Shown here: one piece after another, positions 20,203 through 31,353 of the stretch
Numbering within the stretch: position 1 is the stretch's first letter
Layout of the letters: each line of letters begins with the position of its first letter
Assembly: GCA_027485615.1 (NCBI GenBank)
Contig: JAIXQS010000005.1
Location: 1-64,000 of the forward strand
Source of the DNA: Verrucomicrobiaceae bacterium
Lineage (GTDB): Bacteria > Verrucomicrobiota > Verrucomicrobiia > Verrucomicrobiales > Akkermansiaceae
Direction: 5' to 3'
Length of the DNA stretch: 64,000 nucleotides
Made by a program: the position numbers and the translations under genes
The notes under the pieces: model-generated
Told to the model about the DNA's origin: nothing
The model's input: the letters and a program-made list of their open reading frames with translations, nothing else
Database searches by the model: none

Positions 20203-20772
20203 ATGCAAGATCCATCCACCGCCATCAAGGAAGTCGAAGCCCACATGTCCGCCGGGATCGACCATCTCGTCCAGGATTTCTCCGGGGTTCGTACCGGGAA
20301 AGCCTCCCCCGCCCTGATCGACAACCTCGACGTTTACATCCACGCCTACGGAGCCACGCAGAAGCTCAAGAGCCTCGCCGTGATCAGCTCGCCCGAGCCG
20401 CGCATGCTCAACGTGCAGCCCTTCGACCCATCCACCACCCGCGAGATCGAGAAAGCGATCCGTGAATCCAAGCTCGGACTCAACCCCGCCGCCGCCGACC
20501 GCTCGATCCGCGTCCCCATCCCGGAACTCTCCGAAGAGCGCCGCCGCGACATGGTGAAGCTCATCAAAACCCTCGCCGAGGAGGCCAAGGTTCGCCTTCG
20601 CGGAGCGCGCAAAGCCGGTATCGACGAGGCGAAGAAAATGAAGGCCGACAACATTCTCACCGAGGACACCCTCAAGACCCACGAGAAAGCCATCCAGGAT
20701 CTCACCAACAAATTCACCAAGAGGATCGACGAACTCGCCGTGGCGAAGGAAGAGGATCTGATGAAGATCTAA
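20203..20772 (+). CDS. frr: ribosome recycling factor
   Basis: RTGKASPALIDNLDV, RVPIPELSEERRRDMVK. Confidence 0.97.
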   Translation: MQDPSTAIKEVEAHMSAGIDHLVQDFSGVRTGKASPALIDNLDVYIHAYGATQKLKSLAVISSPEPRMLNVQPFDPSTTREIEKAIRESKLGLNPAAADRSIRVPIPELSEERRRDMVKLIKTLAEEAKVRLRGARKAGIDEAKKMKADNILTEDTLKTHEKAIQDLTNKFTKRIDELAVAKEEDLMKI

Positions 20773-20787
20773 ACCTCAAATTTTAAA

Positions 20788-20830
20788 CTCTAAACCTCAA
20801 GGAAGAATCCCTCTTCCTTGAAATTTAGAG
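20788..20830. repeat. long inverted repeat (CTCTAAA-CC-TCAAGGAAGA-ATCCC-TCTTCCTTGA-AA-TTTAGAG)
   Basis: 17 paired positions around a 5-nt loop; half-element recurs at about 54696-54714. Confidence 0.8.
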
Positions 20831-20927
20831 TCTAAAGTTTCGAGTTTCTGACTTTTTCGGCTTGCGCCGTATCCGCGTCCTCACCTAAACCTTCGCCCCG
20901 CCGCCGCACAGGCGGCCACCCGGTAAC

Positions 20928-21000
20928 GGGGCGTTAGCTCAGTTGGTAGAGCACTTGCATGGCATGCAAGGGGTCAGCGGTTCGAATCCGCTACGCTCCA
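20928..21000 (+). tRNA. tRNA-Ala (anticodon GGC)
   Basis: Cloverleaf: GGGGCGT/ACGCTCC acceptor, CTTGC-ATGGCAT-GCAAG anticodon arm, AGCGG-TTCGAAT-CCGCT T arm; CCA not encoded. Confidence 0.97.
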
Positions 21001-21156
21001 CTTCCCTTTTCCCATAAGGGATCGAGGAATTAAAATCCGTTAATGTCCCTTGCTGTCCGGCAGGGTTCCGCGCGTGGGAGTTCGGCACGCAACGGCGCTT
21101 AGTTCGGGATCAAGGGGTGGCGCCGGGAAACCTCGTTCTCCGCACTTGGACGTTTC

Positions 21157-21582
21157 TCACCGAACGTAGTCCAATGCGTTTTTTCTGTAGCTGAGGAACT
21201 CGGCCAAGGACACCTGACCGTCGCGATTTGCATCGGCTTCCTGAAAGGGCGCATTCAGGCTCTTGCGCACCGCTGCGCTAGCCTTGGCTTCCGCCAGCGT
21301 AATCTTCCCGGAACCGCTGGCATTGATCCTGCGGAAACCCTCGGCGGTGCCGCCGTTTTCGAGGAACTCTTCCCGGGTGATGACCGAGTCCTGGTTCTTG
21401 TCGAAGCGAACAAACATTTCGCCGATCATGTGGGAGTCATACTCAGACCGTGAGACCATCCCATCGCCATCGATATCGGCTTTCCCAAAGGACTGCTCTG
21501 GAGTAGGAACGGTGGATCGGGTGACGCAACTGGTGAAGGCAATTGCGGCAGCGAAGAGGGGGATGATCGAGATGTATTTCAT
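21157..21582 (-). CDS. EF-hand domain lipoprotein
   Basis: Lipobox-like FTSC; DIDGDGMVSRSEY, DKNQDSVITREEF, DANRDGQVSLAEF. Confidence 0.85.
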   Translation of the reverse strand: MKYISIIPLFAAAIAFTSCVTRSTVPTPEQSFGKADIDGDGMVSRSEYDSHMIGEMFVRFDKNQDSVITREEFLENGGTAEGFRRINASGSGKITLAEAKASAAVRKSLNAPFQEADANRDGQVSLAEFLSYRKNALDYVR

Positions 21583-21769
21583 ATCTGGTAACTGGGAGTT
21601 TGCTTTCTGGGGAAGGTTTGCGGTTAAGCTGTTGGGTCGACCCGGGCAGGGCGGAAGATAGAAGGACTTCTACCAACCCCACAGTATTTCTAATGATCGC
21701 TTTGCCAAGAATTCTTTTCCGCAAGGAACTTGCTTGCAGCAGGAGGCGTCAGAACCGATGTGACGATAC

Positions 21770-22372
21770 TTAAGAAGGGATATCCGCCGGAAGAACGGTA
21801 TGCCTTTCCCATGCAACGCGGCGGGTGGTGATGTTCACATGCAGGGATCGGCCCACGCCGGCGGGGCCGTGGAAGCCGCCGATCACCGGCATGACACCGC
21901 GCGGATGGTGGCTGACACCAACGGCAATGTGGCCGGAGCCCGCGGGTTTGCCGATCGACGGATCGTAGCCGGTCCAGCCGTGCTCGGGCAGATAGATCTC
22001 GGCCCATGCGTGGGTGGAGCCGCGGCCGACCTTTGAGCTGTCGCTTTCCATGTAGCCGCTGACGAAACGCGCGGGATATCCGAGCGAGCGGCTCACCTCG
22101 ATCATAAGGACCGCCATATCGCGGCAGGATCCGCTGGCAAGACGAAGTGTCTCGGCCGGGGATGGGACGCCTGTCTCCTTGCGCCGGTTGTAGGCGACCG
22201 CGCGGTGGATGAGCAGCGCCAGGTCGTCGAAAATGGTGCTGGTCTTGCCGGGAGCGGGGGGCAGGACCAGGCCGGTGGGGAAGGAATTTCACGGGCGCGA
22301 ATACGAATAGCGCGTTTCGTGATGCACGTGGATGCGCTCCCATGTGTCGGGAGGGGCTTCGAAAATTTTCAT
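21770..22372 (-). pseudogene. transglutaminase-like protein, degraded (internal TGA, apparent internal deletion)
   Basis: MKIFEAPPDTWERIHVHHETRYSYSRP*...LVLPPAPGKTSTIFDDLALLIHRAVAYNRRKETGVPSPAETLRLASGSCRDMAVLMIEVSRSLGYPARFVSGY...THAWAEIYLPEHGWTGYDPSIG in one frame; TGA at 22289-22291. Confidence 0.7.
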
Positions 22373-22384
22373 GATCGCTATTTT

Positions 22385-23236
22385 TCAAAGAAGCACGATG
22401 GCCTCGTTGCGCCGGGCGAGGTCATCGCGGGTAATGGGTATGAACGAAGCGTCGGTGAAGATGCACCAGACAGAGCTGAGTGTGAGCTCGGGGTTGCCGA
22501 AAATCGTGCAGACCGCCGTGTCCGCCGCGTCCCGCCCGGTGGCGATGCGGATGAGACCGTTGAGGGGAGCAAGGTGCGTGGCATCGAAGGCATACCACCA
22601 GCCATCGACGAAGACCTCAAAACAGGCATGGAAATCCGGCGGGTTCAGCTGGCACGCATAGCAACTGATGTAGCGGGCGGGCACATTCATGGCGCGGCAG
22701 AACGCGATGCCGAGATGGGCGAAATCCCGGCAAACGCCGCTGCGGTTCTCGAAGGTATCCATCGCCGAACTGGTCTCGCCGGAGCTCCCGCTGACGTAAG
22801 CGATGTTTTCATAGATCCAATCGCTGGCGGCGGCGGCGATCTCATAGGGATGTTTCAGGTGGCCGAACAGATCCTGCGCGTGATGGCGCAGTCGGTCGGA
22901 TTGGCAGTAGCGGCTGGGAAACAACAAGGGCACGGCATCCGGATTCAAAACGGCAGGCCCATCGTGCGCAATGGATCCCACCGGGACGATCCGGTACGAG
23001 GTGCTGACATCCGCTTGGTAGGAAAGGCTCAAGGTGCCCGGATTCAAGGTCCGGAGTCTGGTGATTCGGCTCATCCCACCCGCGATGGTGAACTCCTCGG
23101 CCTGCATAAAAGGTTTGGTGATCAGCGTCTCGCTGAGAATATGCTGCCCGCCGGCCGCAACGCCCCTCACCGCAAAAAAGAACGTGGCGGGGTTATGGAG
23201 CGTGTATTCAAGCTGGCAATTGACTCTGAAATTCAT
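22385..23236 (-). CDS. transglutaminase-like domain protein
   Basis: [51 protein letters not shown] catalytic C/H/D context. Confidence 0.85.
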   Translation of the reverse strand: MNFRVNCQLEYTLHNPATFFFAVRGVAAGGQHILSETLITKPFMQAEEFTIAGGMSRITRLRTLNPGTLSLSYQADVSTSYRIVPVGSIAHDGPAVLNPDAVPLLFPSRYCQSDRLRHHAQDLFGHLKHPYEIAAAASDWIYENIAYVSGSSGETSSAMDTFENRSGVCRDFAHLGIAFCRAMNVPARYISCYACQLNPPDFHACFEVFVDGWWYAFDATHLAPLNGLIRIATGRDAADTAVCTIFGNPELTLSSVWCIFTDASFIPITRDDLARRNEAIVLL

Positions 23237-23337
23237 GGGCGCGGGGGGTGTTCCGTCACTCAACAAAGCAGGCTCCGCTCCATTGTTCCAGCTTGTTGGC
23301 TGCCGGATGTCCGATTCACTCCTTGCAAGGATCGGCC

Positions 23338-23365
23338 TTGAGACTCGCCTTGCCGCCCCTATGCT
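23338..23365 (+). promoter_or_regulatory. putative promoter TTGAGA-16-TATGCT, 5 nt before ATG
   Basis: Read directly. Confidence 0.5.
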
Positions 23366-23370
23366 TCGCC

Positions 23371-25377
<2,007 letters not shown>

Positions 25378-25421
25378 TTTTCGATGTTGGACGTTACCGC
25401 CCCGCCGTTCACACTCCGCCC

Positions 25422-25991
25422 GTGAGCGGAAAAAACATCGTCTATTTCGACCTGGAGACACAGCGCAGCATCAGCGATGTCGGAGGCTACGCGAACAAGG
25501 CCAATCTCTGCGTGTCCGTCGCCGTCACCTATTCCACCGCCACCAACGAATACGTCATCTACGCCGAGAAGGACATGGACGCACTCACCGAGCAGTTGCT
25601 GAAGGCCGATCTCGTGGTCGGCTGGAACCACATCGGCTTCGACTACCCTGTCCTCCAGGCCTACGTGCTGCCGAATCTTGAAGAGCAGACGATCAACCTC
25701 GACATGATGCTTGACGTGAAGGAACGCATGGGACGTTTCCTGAAGCTCGACAACGTCGCCTCCACGTCTCTCGGCACCGGGAAATCCGCCGACGGCCTCG
25801 ACGCGATCCGCTGGTGGCAGGAGCACAAGAAAACCCGCGAGTTCGAGCCGCTTCGCAGGATCGCTGAGTATTGCGCCTACGACGTCAAAGTCACCCGCTT
25901 TGTCCACGAATACGGGATGCAATACGGCTTCATCAAATATGAGGACGCGGGCAGGATTATTGAGCTGCCGGTGGAGTGGTCACCCCCGTGA
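25422..25991 (+). CDS. ribonuclease H-like 3'-5' exonuclease domain protein
   Basis: YFDLETQ, VVGWNHIGFDYPVL, YCAYDVKVTR DEDD-like motifs; GTG start. Confidence 0.75.
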   Translation: MSGKNIVYFDLETQRSISDVGGYANKANLCVSVAVTYSTATNEYVIYAEKDMDALTEQLLKADLVVGWNHIGFDYPVLQAYVLPNLEEQTINLDMMLDVKERMGRFLKLDNVASTSLGTGKSADGLDAIRWWQEHKKTREFEPLRRIAEYCAYDVKVTRFVHEYGMQYGFIKYEDAGRIIELPVEWSPP

Positions 25992-25997
25992 TTTCGG

Positions 25998-26099
25998 TCA
26001 GAAAAACATCCCGAGCACACCCGCGACCGTGAAACTGAACACCACGATGAGCGCGAAGAGGAAGATTTTGATCGATAACTCGATGGATGAGCGTGTCAT
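25998..26099 (-). CDS. putative 33-aa single-pass membrane microprotein
   Basis: MTRSSIELSIKIFLFALIVVFSFTVAGVLGMFF; ends divergently before the adjacent gene; not in supplied ORF track (too short). Confidence 0.4.
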   Translation of the reverse strand: MTRSSIELSIKIFLFALIVVFSFTVAGVLGMFF

Positions 26100-26158
26100 T
26101 GCGGGGCGGTGTTAGCCTTTACGGTGCCATCTCGCCAAGCAAAAACCTGATCACCTAC

Positions 26159-27142
26159 ATGAAAAGCCAGCGACTCGTCTTCAAAAACCACGGAAAACCC
26201 GCCGATGTCCTGCACTTGGAGGCGTTCGAGATTCAGCCCTTGAAAGACGGCGAATGCCTTCTCGCCGTCCATGCCGCACCGATCAATCCGGCCGACCTCA
26301 ATTTCATCGAGGGCACCTACGGCATCAAACCCGCGCTGCCAGCCCAAGCCGGAATGGAGTGCGTGGCGACCGTCCTGGAAAGCCGCTCGCCTCGCTTTTT
26401 TCCCGGCGATGAGGTCATCCCCATTGCGAGGATCGGAGCATGGGCCAGCCATATCGTCACGCCAGGCGAAAACCTGATCCGCATCCCTAGCGGCATCGAT
26501 CCCCTGCAAGCCGCCATGCTGAAAGTCAACCCCGCCACCGCTTGGCTGCTGCTCCATCATTTCGAGACCCTCCACGAAGGAGATTGGGTCGCCCTCAACG
26601 CCTCAAACTCCGGCGTCGGCCAATGCGTGATCCAGCTCGCCGCCGCGATGGGTGTCCGCACCCTCTGCTTTCTCAGAAACGCAGGACTCGCCACCGAACT
26701 CGTTTCCCTGGGAGCCGACGCGGTGTTCTTTGACTCGCCCGAAGGTTACGGACAAGCCCGCGCAACGCTCGGCGATGAGAAGGCCAAACTGGCCTTTAAT
26801 GCTGTCGGCGGCGACAGCGCCCTGCGGCTGATGAAGCTTCTCGGAAACGGCGGCACCCACATCACCTACGGAGCGATGGCGAGAAAACCCCTCACCATAC
26901 CGAACGGCCCGCTCATCTTCGCTGACATTCGTTTCCGGGGGCTGTGGGTATCGGGATGGATGGAGGAATCGCCGCGGGAGGAGGTGGATATGATCTACGC
27001 GGAACTCGCCGCGCGCCTTCTTGCTGGATCGCTAAAGCAAACGGTGGATTGCGTTTTCCCTCTTGGAAGTTATCTTGAGGCGTTAGCCCGGCTGGATACG
27101 GTGGATCGGCATGGTAAAATCCTGTTTAGCCAGCAACCCTGA
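26159..27142 (+). CDS. MDR-family zinc-free quinone/2-enoyl reductase (MECR-like)
   Basis: APINPADLNFIEGTYG, NASNSGVGQCVIQLA, AFNAVGGDSALRL. Confidence 0.8.
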   Translation: MKSQRLVFKNHGKPADVLHLEAFEIQPLKDGECLLAVHAAPINPADLNFIEGTYGIKPALPAQAGMECVATVLESRSPRFFPGDEVIPIARIGAWASHIVTPGENLIRIPSGIDPLQAAMLKVNPATAWLLLHHFETLHEGDWVALNASNSGVGQCVIQLAAAMGVRTLCFLRNAGLATELVSLGADAVFFDSPEGYGQARATLGDEKAKLAFNAVGGDSALRLMKLLGNGGTHITYGAMARKPLTIPNGPLIFADIRFRGLWVSGWMEESPREEVDMIYAELAARLLAGSLKQTVDCVFPLGSYLEALARLDTVDRHGKILFSQQP

Positions 27143-27201
27143 TTTCGTGTTGCCATCCGCTTTACAAAGCCTGCAATCAACTGATTCGTCCCATCCGCGC
27201 C

Positions 27202-27999
27202 GTGAGATCTCTCGTCATCCTTTCACTGACAGCAGTCACCGCCCTTTCCACACCGGCTTGGAAGGCGGAGCTCTCGCCGGCTGAACCCGGTCACCATCCG
27301 GTCATCACACCTTCGACGCTTGATTTCACGCTGAGCTGGAAAGGCATGGTCAATGCCGGGAAGCTGCGCATGGAGTTCGCTCCCAAGGATGCAAAGAAAC
27401 CCGGTGTGCTGGTCACCAGATGCTCCGCCTCCAGCATAGGGGCGGCCGCCACACTTTTCCCCTACTCCTTCAACTACTGGTCGGAAATCGATTCAGCTAC
27501 CCTCGGCTCCCGCTACCTCCATGCCACCGTGGACGATGGCGAGGAAAGCGCCGTGACCACGAACCGCTATGCCGCCGGGAGCGTGAGCATCGGCGAGGTG
27601 ACGACGGTTGCGGAAACCGGTGCGGTGAACACCGAGAGCTTCACATTCCCGCATGGCCCGGCGCGGGATCTTTTTTCCGCGATCTTTCACATCCGCGGCC
27701 AGAAACTCGATCCAGGCGAGGAACACACCCTCCTGCTTATGCCCTTTAAAAACCCTTACCTGCTTAAGGTGCGGGTCGAGGCGAAGGAAAAACACCTAGG
27801 CCGCGACACATTGCGCATCAGTTTCGGCCTCATGAAAATTGACCTTACCAGCCACGCCCTGGTTCCCTACAAGAAGCTCAGGAAACCGGTCACCCTCTGG
27901 CTCAGCGACGACCCCGACCGCATCCCCATCGAACTCCGCGCCTCCGCCTACATCGGCGATGTCCGGGCCATACTCACCCATTTCACAAAAGCCCCATGA
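27202..27999 (+). CDS. DUF3108-like secreted protein
   Basis: Signal peptide; beta-rich ORF typical of DUF3108; overlaps tsaE start by 4 nt. Confidence 0.5.
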   Translation: MRSLVILSLTAVTALSTPAWKAELSPAEPGHHPVITPSTLDFTLSWKGMVNAGKLRMEFAPKDAKKPGVLVTRCSASSIGAAATLFPYSFNYWSEIDSATLGSRYLHATVDDGEESAVTTNRYAAGSVSIGEVTTVAETGAVNTESFTFPHGPARDLFSAIFHIRGQKLDPGEEHTLLLMPFKNPYLLKVRVEAKEKHLGRDTLRISFGLMKIDLTSHALVPYKKLRKPVTLWLSDDPDRIPIELRASAYIGDVRAILTHFTKAP

Positions 28000-28424
28000 A
28001 TACGCGCAGACTGGAAAGTCCCGAAGCGATGATGGCCTTGGGCGCGGATTTCGCCGCAAAGGCGGGTTCGGGCGATGTCTTCGCGCTCGTGGGAAACCTG
28101 GGCGCAGGGAAAACGCACTGGACGAAGGGCTTCGTCGCCGCCATCGACCCAACTGCCGCCGTCACCAGCCCCACTTTCGCCATCGTCAACGAATACCGCG
28201 GCGGCGAACGTCCCGTGTTCCACTTCGATTTTCACCGCCTGAAATCCGCCGAAGAACTCATCGCCCTCGGCTGGGACGAATACCTGGATGAAAACGGAAT
28301 CGTGATCTGCGAATGGGCGGATCTATTTCCCGCAATCATGCCGGACGGGACGGAGTGGCTGGAAATTTGCCATCAGGCGGATGGAACGCGGATTCTGCGC
28401 GGCATCGAAAAACCGTCCCGGTGA
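27996..28424 (+). CDS. tsaE: tRNA threonylcarbamoyladenosine biosynthesis ATPase TsaE
   Basis: ALVGNLGAGKTHWTKG, SPTFAIVNEY, FHFDFHRL. Confidence 0.92.
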   Translation: MNTRRLESPEAMMALGADFAAKAGSGDVFALVGNLGAGKTHWTKGFVAAIDPTAAVTSPTFAIVNEYRGGERPVFHFDFHRLKSAEELIALGWDEYLDENGIVICEWADLFPAIMPDGTEWLEICHQADGTRILRGIEKPSR

Positions 28425-28440
28425 ATCGCTTGCCTCATCA

Positions 28441-28632
28441 TTATGACGGGCCGAACGGATCGGAAGCGGTGGAAACAATCGCCTTGCTCGCGTTCTGAAC
28501 GGTTCTGACGGTGGCGGGCGGCACTGATTTAATCATCGTCTGGGCGGATCTCACCGCACTCATCGGGATTCCGCAGGAGCCAAGTGACCCACACATCACG
28601 ACCAATACGCCCAACGTTTTCAGGTTTTTCAT
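28441..28632 (-). CDS. small putative lipoprotein
   Basis: MKNLKTLGVLVVMCGSLGSCGIPM lipobox-like signal. Confidence 0.5.
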   Translation of the reverse strand: MKNLKTLGVLVVMCGSLGSCGIPMSAVRSAQTMIKSVPPATVRTVQNASKAIVSTASDPFGPS

Positions 28633-28750
28633 CCGCGTCAGTTTCAAGATCCGCACCTTACCGTCAAGGAAACGTTTCGGTCGTGGGGCAGAATTGCTCA
28701 TACATTCGCGTGCATTCTGCGGGTTTCATGTCTAGTTCCATTGCTTCGCC

Positions 28751-29317
28751 GTGGTTCGCTTCCTCATCCTGCTCGCCGCCCTGCCCGTCATTGCCGCATT
28801 CATCGCGCGCTGGTGGCTGGGTCTGCGCGTCCTCTCCTCATCTGGTCGCCGTCAATGCTCCTGCGATCCAGCGCTGTGGGAAAAAGCCTTCGGCGCTGAC
28901 AATCCGCCCCCTTCCAAATCCGGCGACGCGCGGATCTTCGCCGAAACCCTGCGGAAAGCCGCGCTAGCCGATTGGAAAACGCGCGAACCCAAGGCCGCCG
29001 CCTCGCGCGAAGGCGTCCGGCGTTTCGGCATGGCAGTCCCTCCCCTTTCCCTGTTGATTGTCATCCTCGGCGTCATCGTCGGCCGCGTTCCCGCGATCTG
29101 GGCGATCCCGGTCTTCCTGCTGGCGATCGCCGTATCGGTCGTTTTCTCTTATCTCAGCATCGCGCCCGAACTCAACGCCATGCTCATGGCCTCCCGCCGC
29201 CTCCGCTCCAGCGGCGCCTTCCACCGCCGCGATGACGAGGATGCCGTCATAGCCGCCACCACAGCCCTCGTCTGGAAAGAATCCGCCCCCCACATCTTCA
29301 ACCTGATCCAGAGATAA
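28751..29317 (+). CDS. hypothetical membrane protein
   Basis: 188 aa ORF with several hydrophobic segments. Confidence 0.6.
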   Translation: MVRFLILLAALPVIAAFIARWWLGLRVLSSSGRRQCSCDPALWEKAFGADNPPPSKSGDARIFAETLRKAALADWKTREPKAAASREGVRRFGMAVPPLSLLIVILGVIVGRVPAIWAIPVFLLAIAVSVVFSYLSIAPELNAMLMASRRLRSSGAFHRRDDEDAVIAATTALVWKESAPHIFNLIQR

Positions 29318-29330
29318 AACTCGAAGCACG

Positions 29331-29370
29331 AAATCCAAAATCCAAAATCCAAAATCCAAAATCCAAAATC
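29331..29370. repeat. heptamer tandem repeat (AAATCCA)5.7
   Basis: Exact: 5 full AAATCCA units plus AAATC. Confidence 0.95.
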
Positions 29371-29393
29371 TCCCTCTTCTCTCCCACTCTTCC

Positions 29394-30641
29394 ATGAACC
29401 CCCTCGCCCTCCTCATCCTCATCTCCCTCTTCGTGCTGTGGAATCTTGAGTTCATCGCCACCCTGCTTAATCTCAAATCCTTCCCCGCAACCCCGCCGCC
29501 GGAGCTCGCGGGTCTCATGGATCAGGAAAAGCTCGATAAGGCCCGAGCCTACCTCTCCGTCAATTCCCGCTTCGATCTCCTCCGCGCCAGCGTCTCGCTC
29601 GCCATCCTGCTCGCCTTCTGGTGGCTCGGAGGCTTCCCCTTCCTCGACGGCCTCGCCCGCTCGCTTTGCGAAAATATCATCCTCGCCGGACTGATTTTCC
29701 TCGGTGCCCTCTTCCTCGCCCAGAACCTCATCTCCCTGCCCTTCGATTGGTTCGAGACCTTTGTGATCGAGGGAAAATTCGGATTCAACAAATCCACCCC
29801 CGCCACCTTCCTCGCGGATCGCGTGAAAGGCCTCGCCCTCGCCGCCCTCCTCGGCCTACCCCTCGCCGCCGGCATCCTGTGGATTTTCCACGAAGTCCCG
29901 AACGCCTGGCTCTGGGCGTGGGCTTTCGTCACCGCCTTCCAGCTCATCCTCACCTACCTCGCCCCCTCCCTCATCCTGCCGCTCTTCAACAAATTCACCC
30001 CCATGCCGGACGGCGAACTCAAGGACGGCATCCACTCCCTCGGCGTGAAATGCGGCTTCCCGCTGGAGGGCGTGTTCGTCATCGATGGTTCCAAACGCTC
30101 GACCAAGGCCAACGCCTACTTCACCGGCTTCGGGAAACACAAGAAGATCGCCCTCTTCGATACGCTCATGGATAAATCCACCCAGCCCGAGCTGCTCGCC
30201 ATCCTCGCCCATGAGATCGGCCACTTCCGGCTAGGCCACATCCGCCAACGCCTCGCCGTCGGCATCCTGCAGATGGCGCTCATCTTTTTCCTCATAGGCC
30301 TCGCCACCAACCCCGGCGGAGCCTTCGCCCGCATGTTGCACGATGCCTTCTTCGTCCCGGAAATTTCCCCCCACGCAGGCCTCGTGTTTTTCACCCTCCT
30401 CCTCGAGCCCGCCTCAAAGATCCTTTCCGTACTCGCCAACGCCTGGTCCCGCAAACACGAGTTCGAGGCCGACGCCTACGCCGCCCGATCCACCGGCGAA
30501 CCTCATGCCCTCGCCTCCGCCCTCAAGAAACTCTCCTCCGACCACCTCTCCCACCCCTCCCCCCACAAGCTCCGCGTCGTCCTCGACCACTCCCACCCTC
30601 CGCTGCTCCAGCGCCTGCGCGCCTTGGAACAAGTGAAATAG
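29394..30641 (+). CDS. M48 family (Ste24/CAAX-type) metallopeptidase
   Basis: Polytopic; AILAHEIGHFRLGHI (HExxH) and EFEADAYA. Confidence 0.92.
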   Translation: MNPLALLILISLFVLWNLEFIATLLNLKSFPATPPPELAGLMDQEKLDKARAYLSVNSRFDLLRASVSLAILLAFWWLGGFPFLDGLARSLCENIILAGLIFLGALFLAQNLISLPFDWFETFVIEGKFGFNKSTPATFLADRVKGLALAALLGLPLAAGILWIFHEVPNAWLWAWAFVTAFQLILTYLAPSLILPLFNKFTPMPDGELKDGIHSLGVKCGFPLEGVFVIDGSKRSTKANAYFTGFGKHKKIALFDTLMDKSTQPELLAILAHEIGHFRLGHIRQRLAVGILQMALIFFLIGLATNPGGAFARMLHDAFFVPEISPHAGLVFFTLLLEPASKILSVLANAWSRKHEFEADAYAARSTGEPHALASALKKLSSDHLSHPSPHKLRVVLDHSHPPLLQRLRALEQVK

Positions 30642-30866
30642 GAGGAAGGGGTTATGCCTGACGCCCGCTTTCCAACCGGACTTTCAAGTAATCCTTCTAA
30701 GTTATCGATTCAGCAGGCTCAAGGTCGGCACCTCTCCCCCAACATCCAAAATCCATCATTCACAATCCCATCTCCTCATCTTCGCTTCCACTGATCACTG
30801 ATCACTTCTCATCTCCCTCCGATTCCCCTTTGCAACTTGCGCTCCGCCCATCTAGACCCGCGCCCC

Positions 30867-31265
30867 ATGTTTCCCCAAGATCCCATTGAATGGCCGGATG
30901 AAGTCGAGGTTCTCGTCGACCGCCTTGAGAGCGAATCCACCGGGCGCGCCCTCACCCGCGAGGAACGCGCCCTGATGGATGTCTACGAGACCGTTCCCTT
31001 GCTGGAGAGCGAGGACGGCTTGCACGAATTCTGGCAAAGCGCGATCAATCACCAGCGCATCATCAATTCCTTCGACCTCATCGGTGCCACCACCCTCGTC
31101 GATCCCCTCAACGCCAGCCGTTGGTGCGGAACACGCAGCCAGGATCGCAGCGACTACAGCGAGACGGAATCCGATTACCTCGCCACCATCGAAGAGGAAC
31201 TCCCCGCCGCCATGGACGAACTCATCGACCTCGTCCTTGATTTCATGGAGGAAGAGTTGGGATAG
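30867..31265 (+). CDS. hypothetical acidic protein (possibly DUF4375/DMP19-like)
   Basis: EDGLHEFWQSAINHQRIINSFDLIGATTLVDPLNAS. Confidence 0.55.
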   Translation: MFPQDPIEWPDEVEVLVDRLESESTGRALTREERALMDVYETVPLLESEDGLHEFWQSAINHQRIINSFDLIGATTLVDPLNASRWCGTRSQDRSDYSETESDYLATIEEELPAAMDELIDLVLDFMEEELG

Positions 31266-31353
31266 GGCAGACAAAACCACGCGATCGGCTCGATACGGAT
31301 TACCCCGATGCCGTCCTTGCGCCGCGCTCGTGGAATGGTGATGCTCCGCGCGG

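Noticed and set aside
21001-21156. Possible tRNA-Ala attachment site or integrated-element scar downstream of the tRNA
   Set aside because: No integrase, no duplicated tRNA 3' end, and no direct repeat seen in this window; only weak hairpins.
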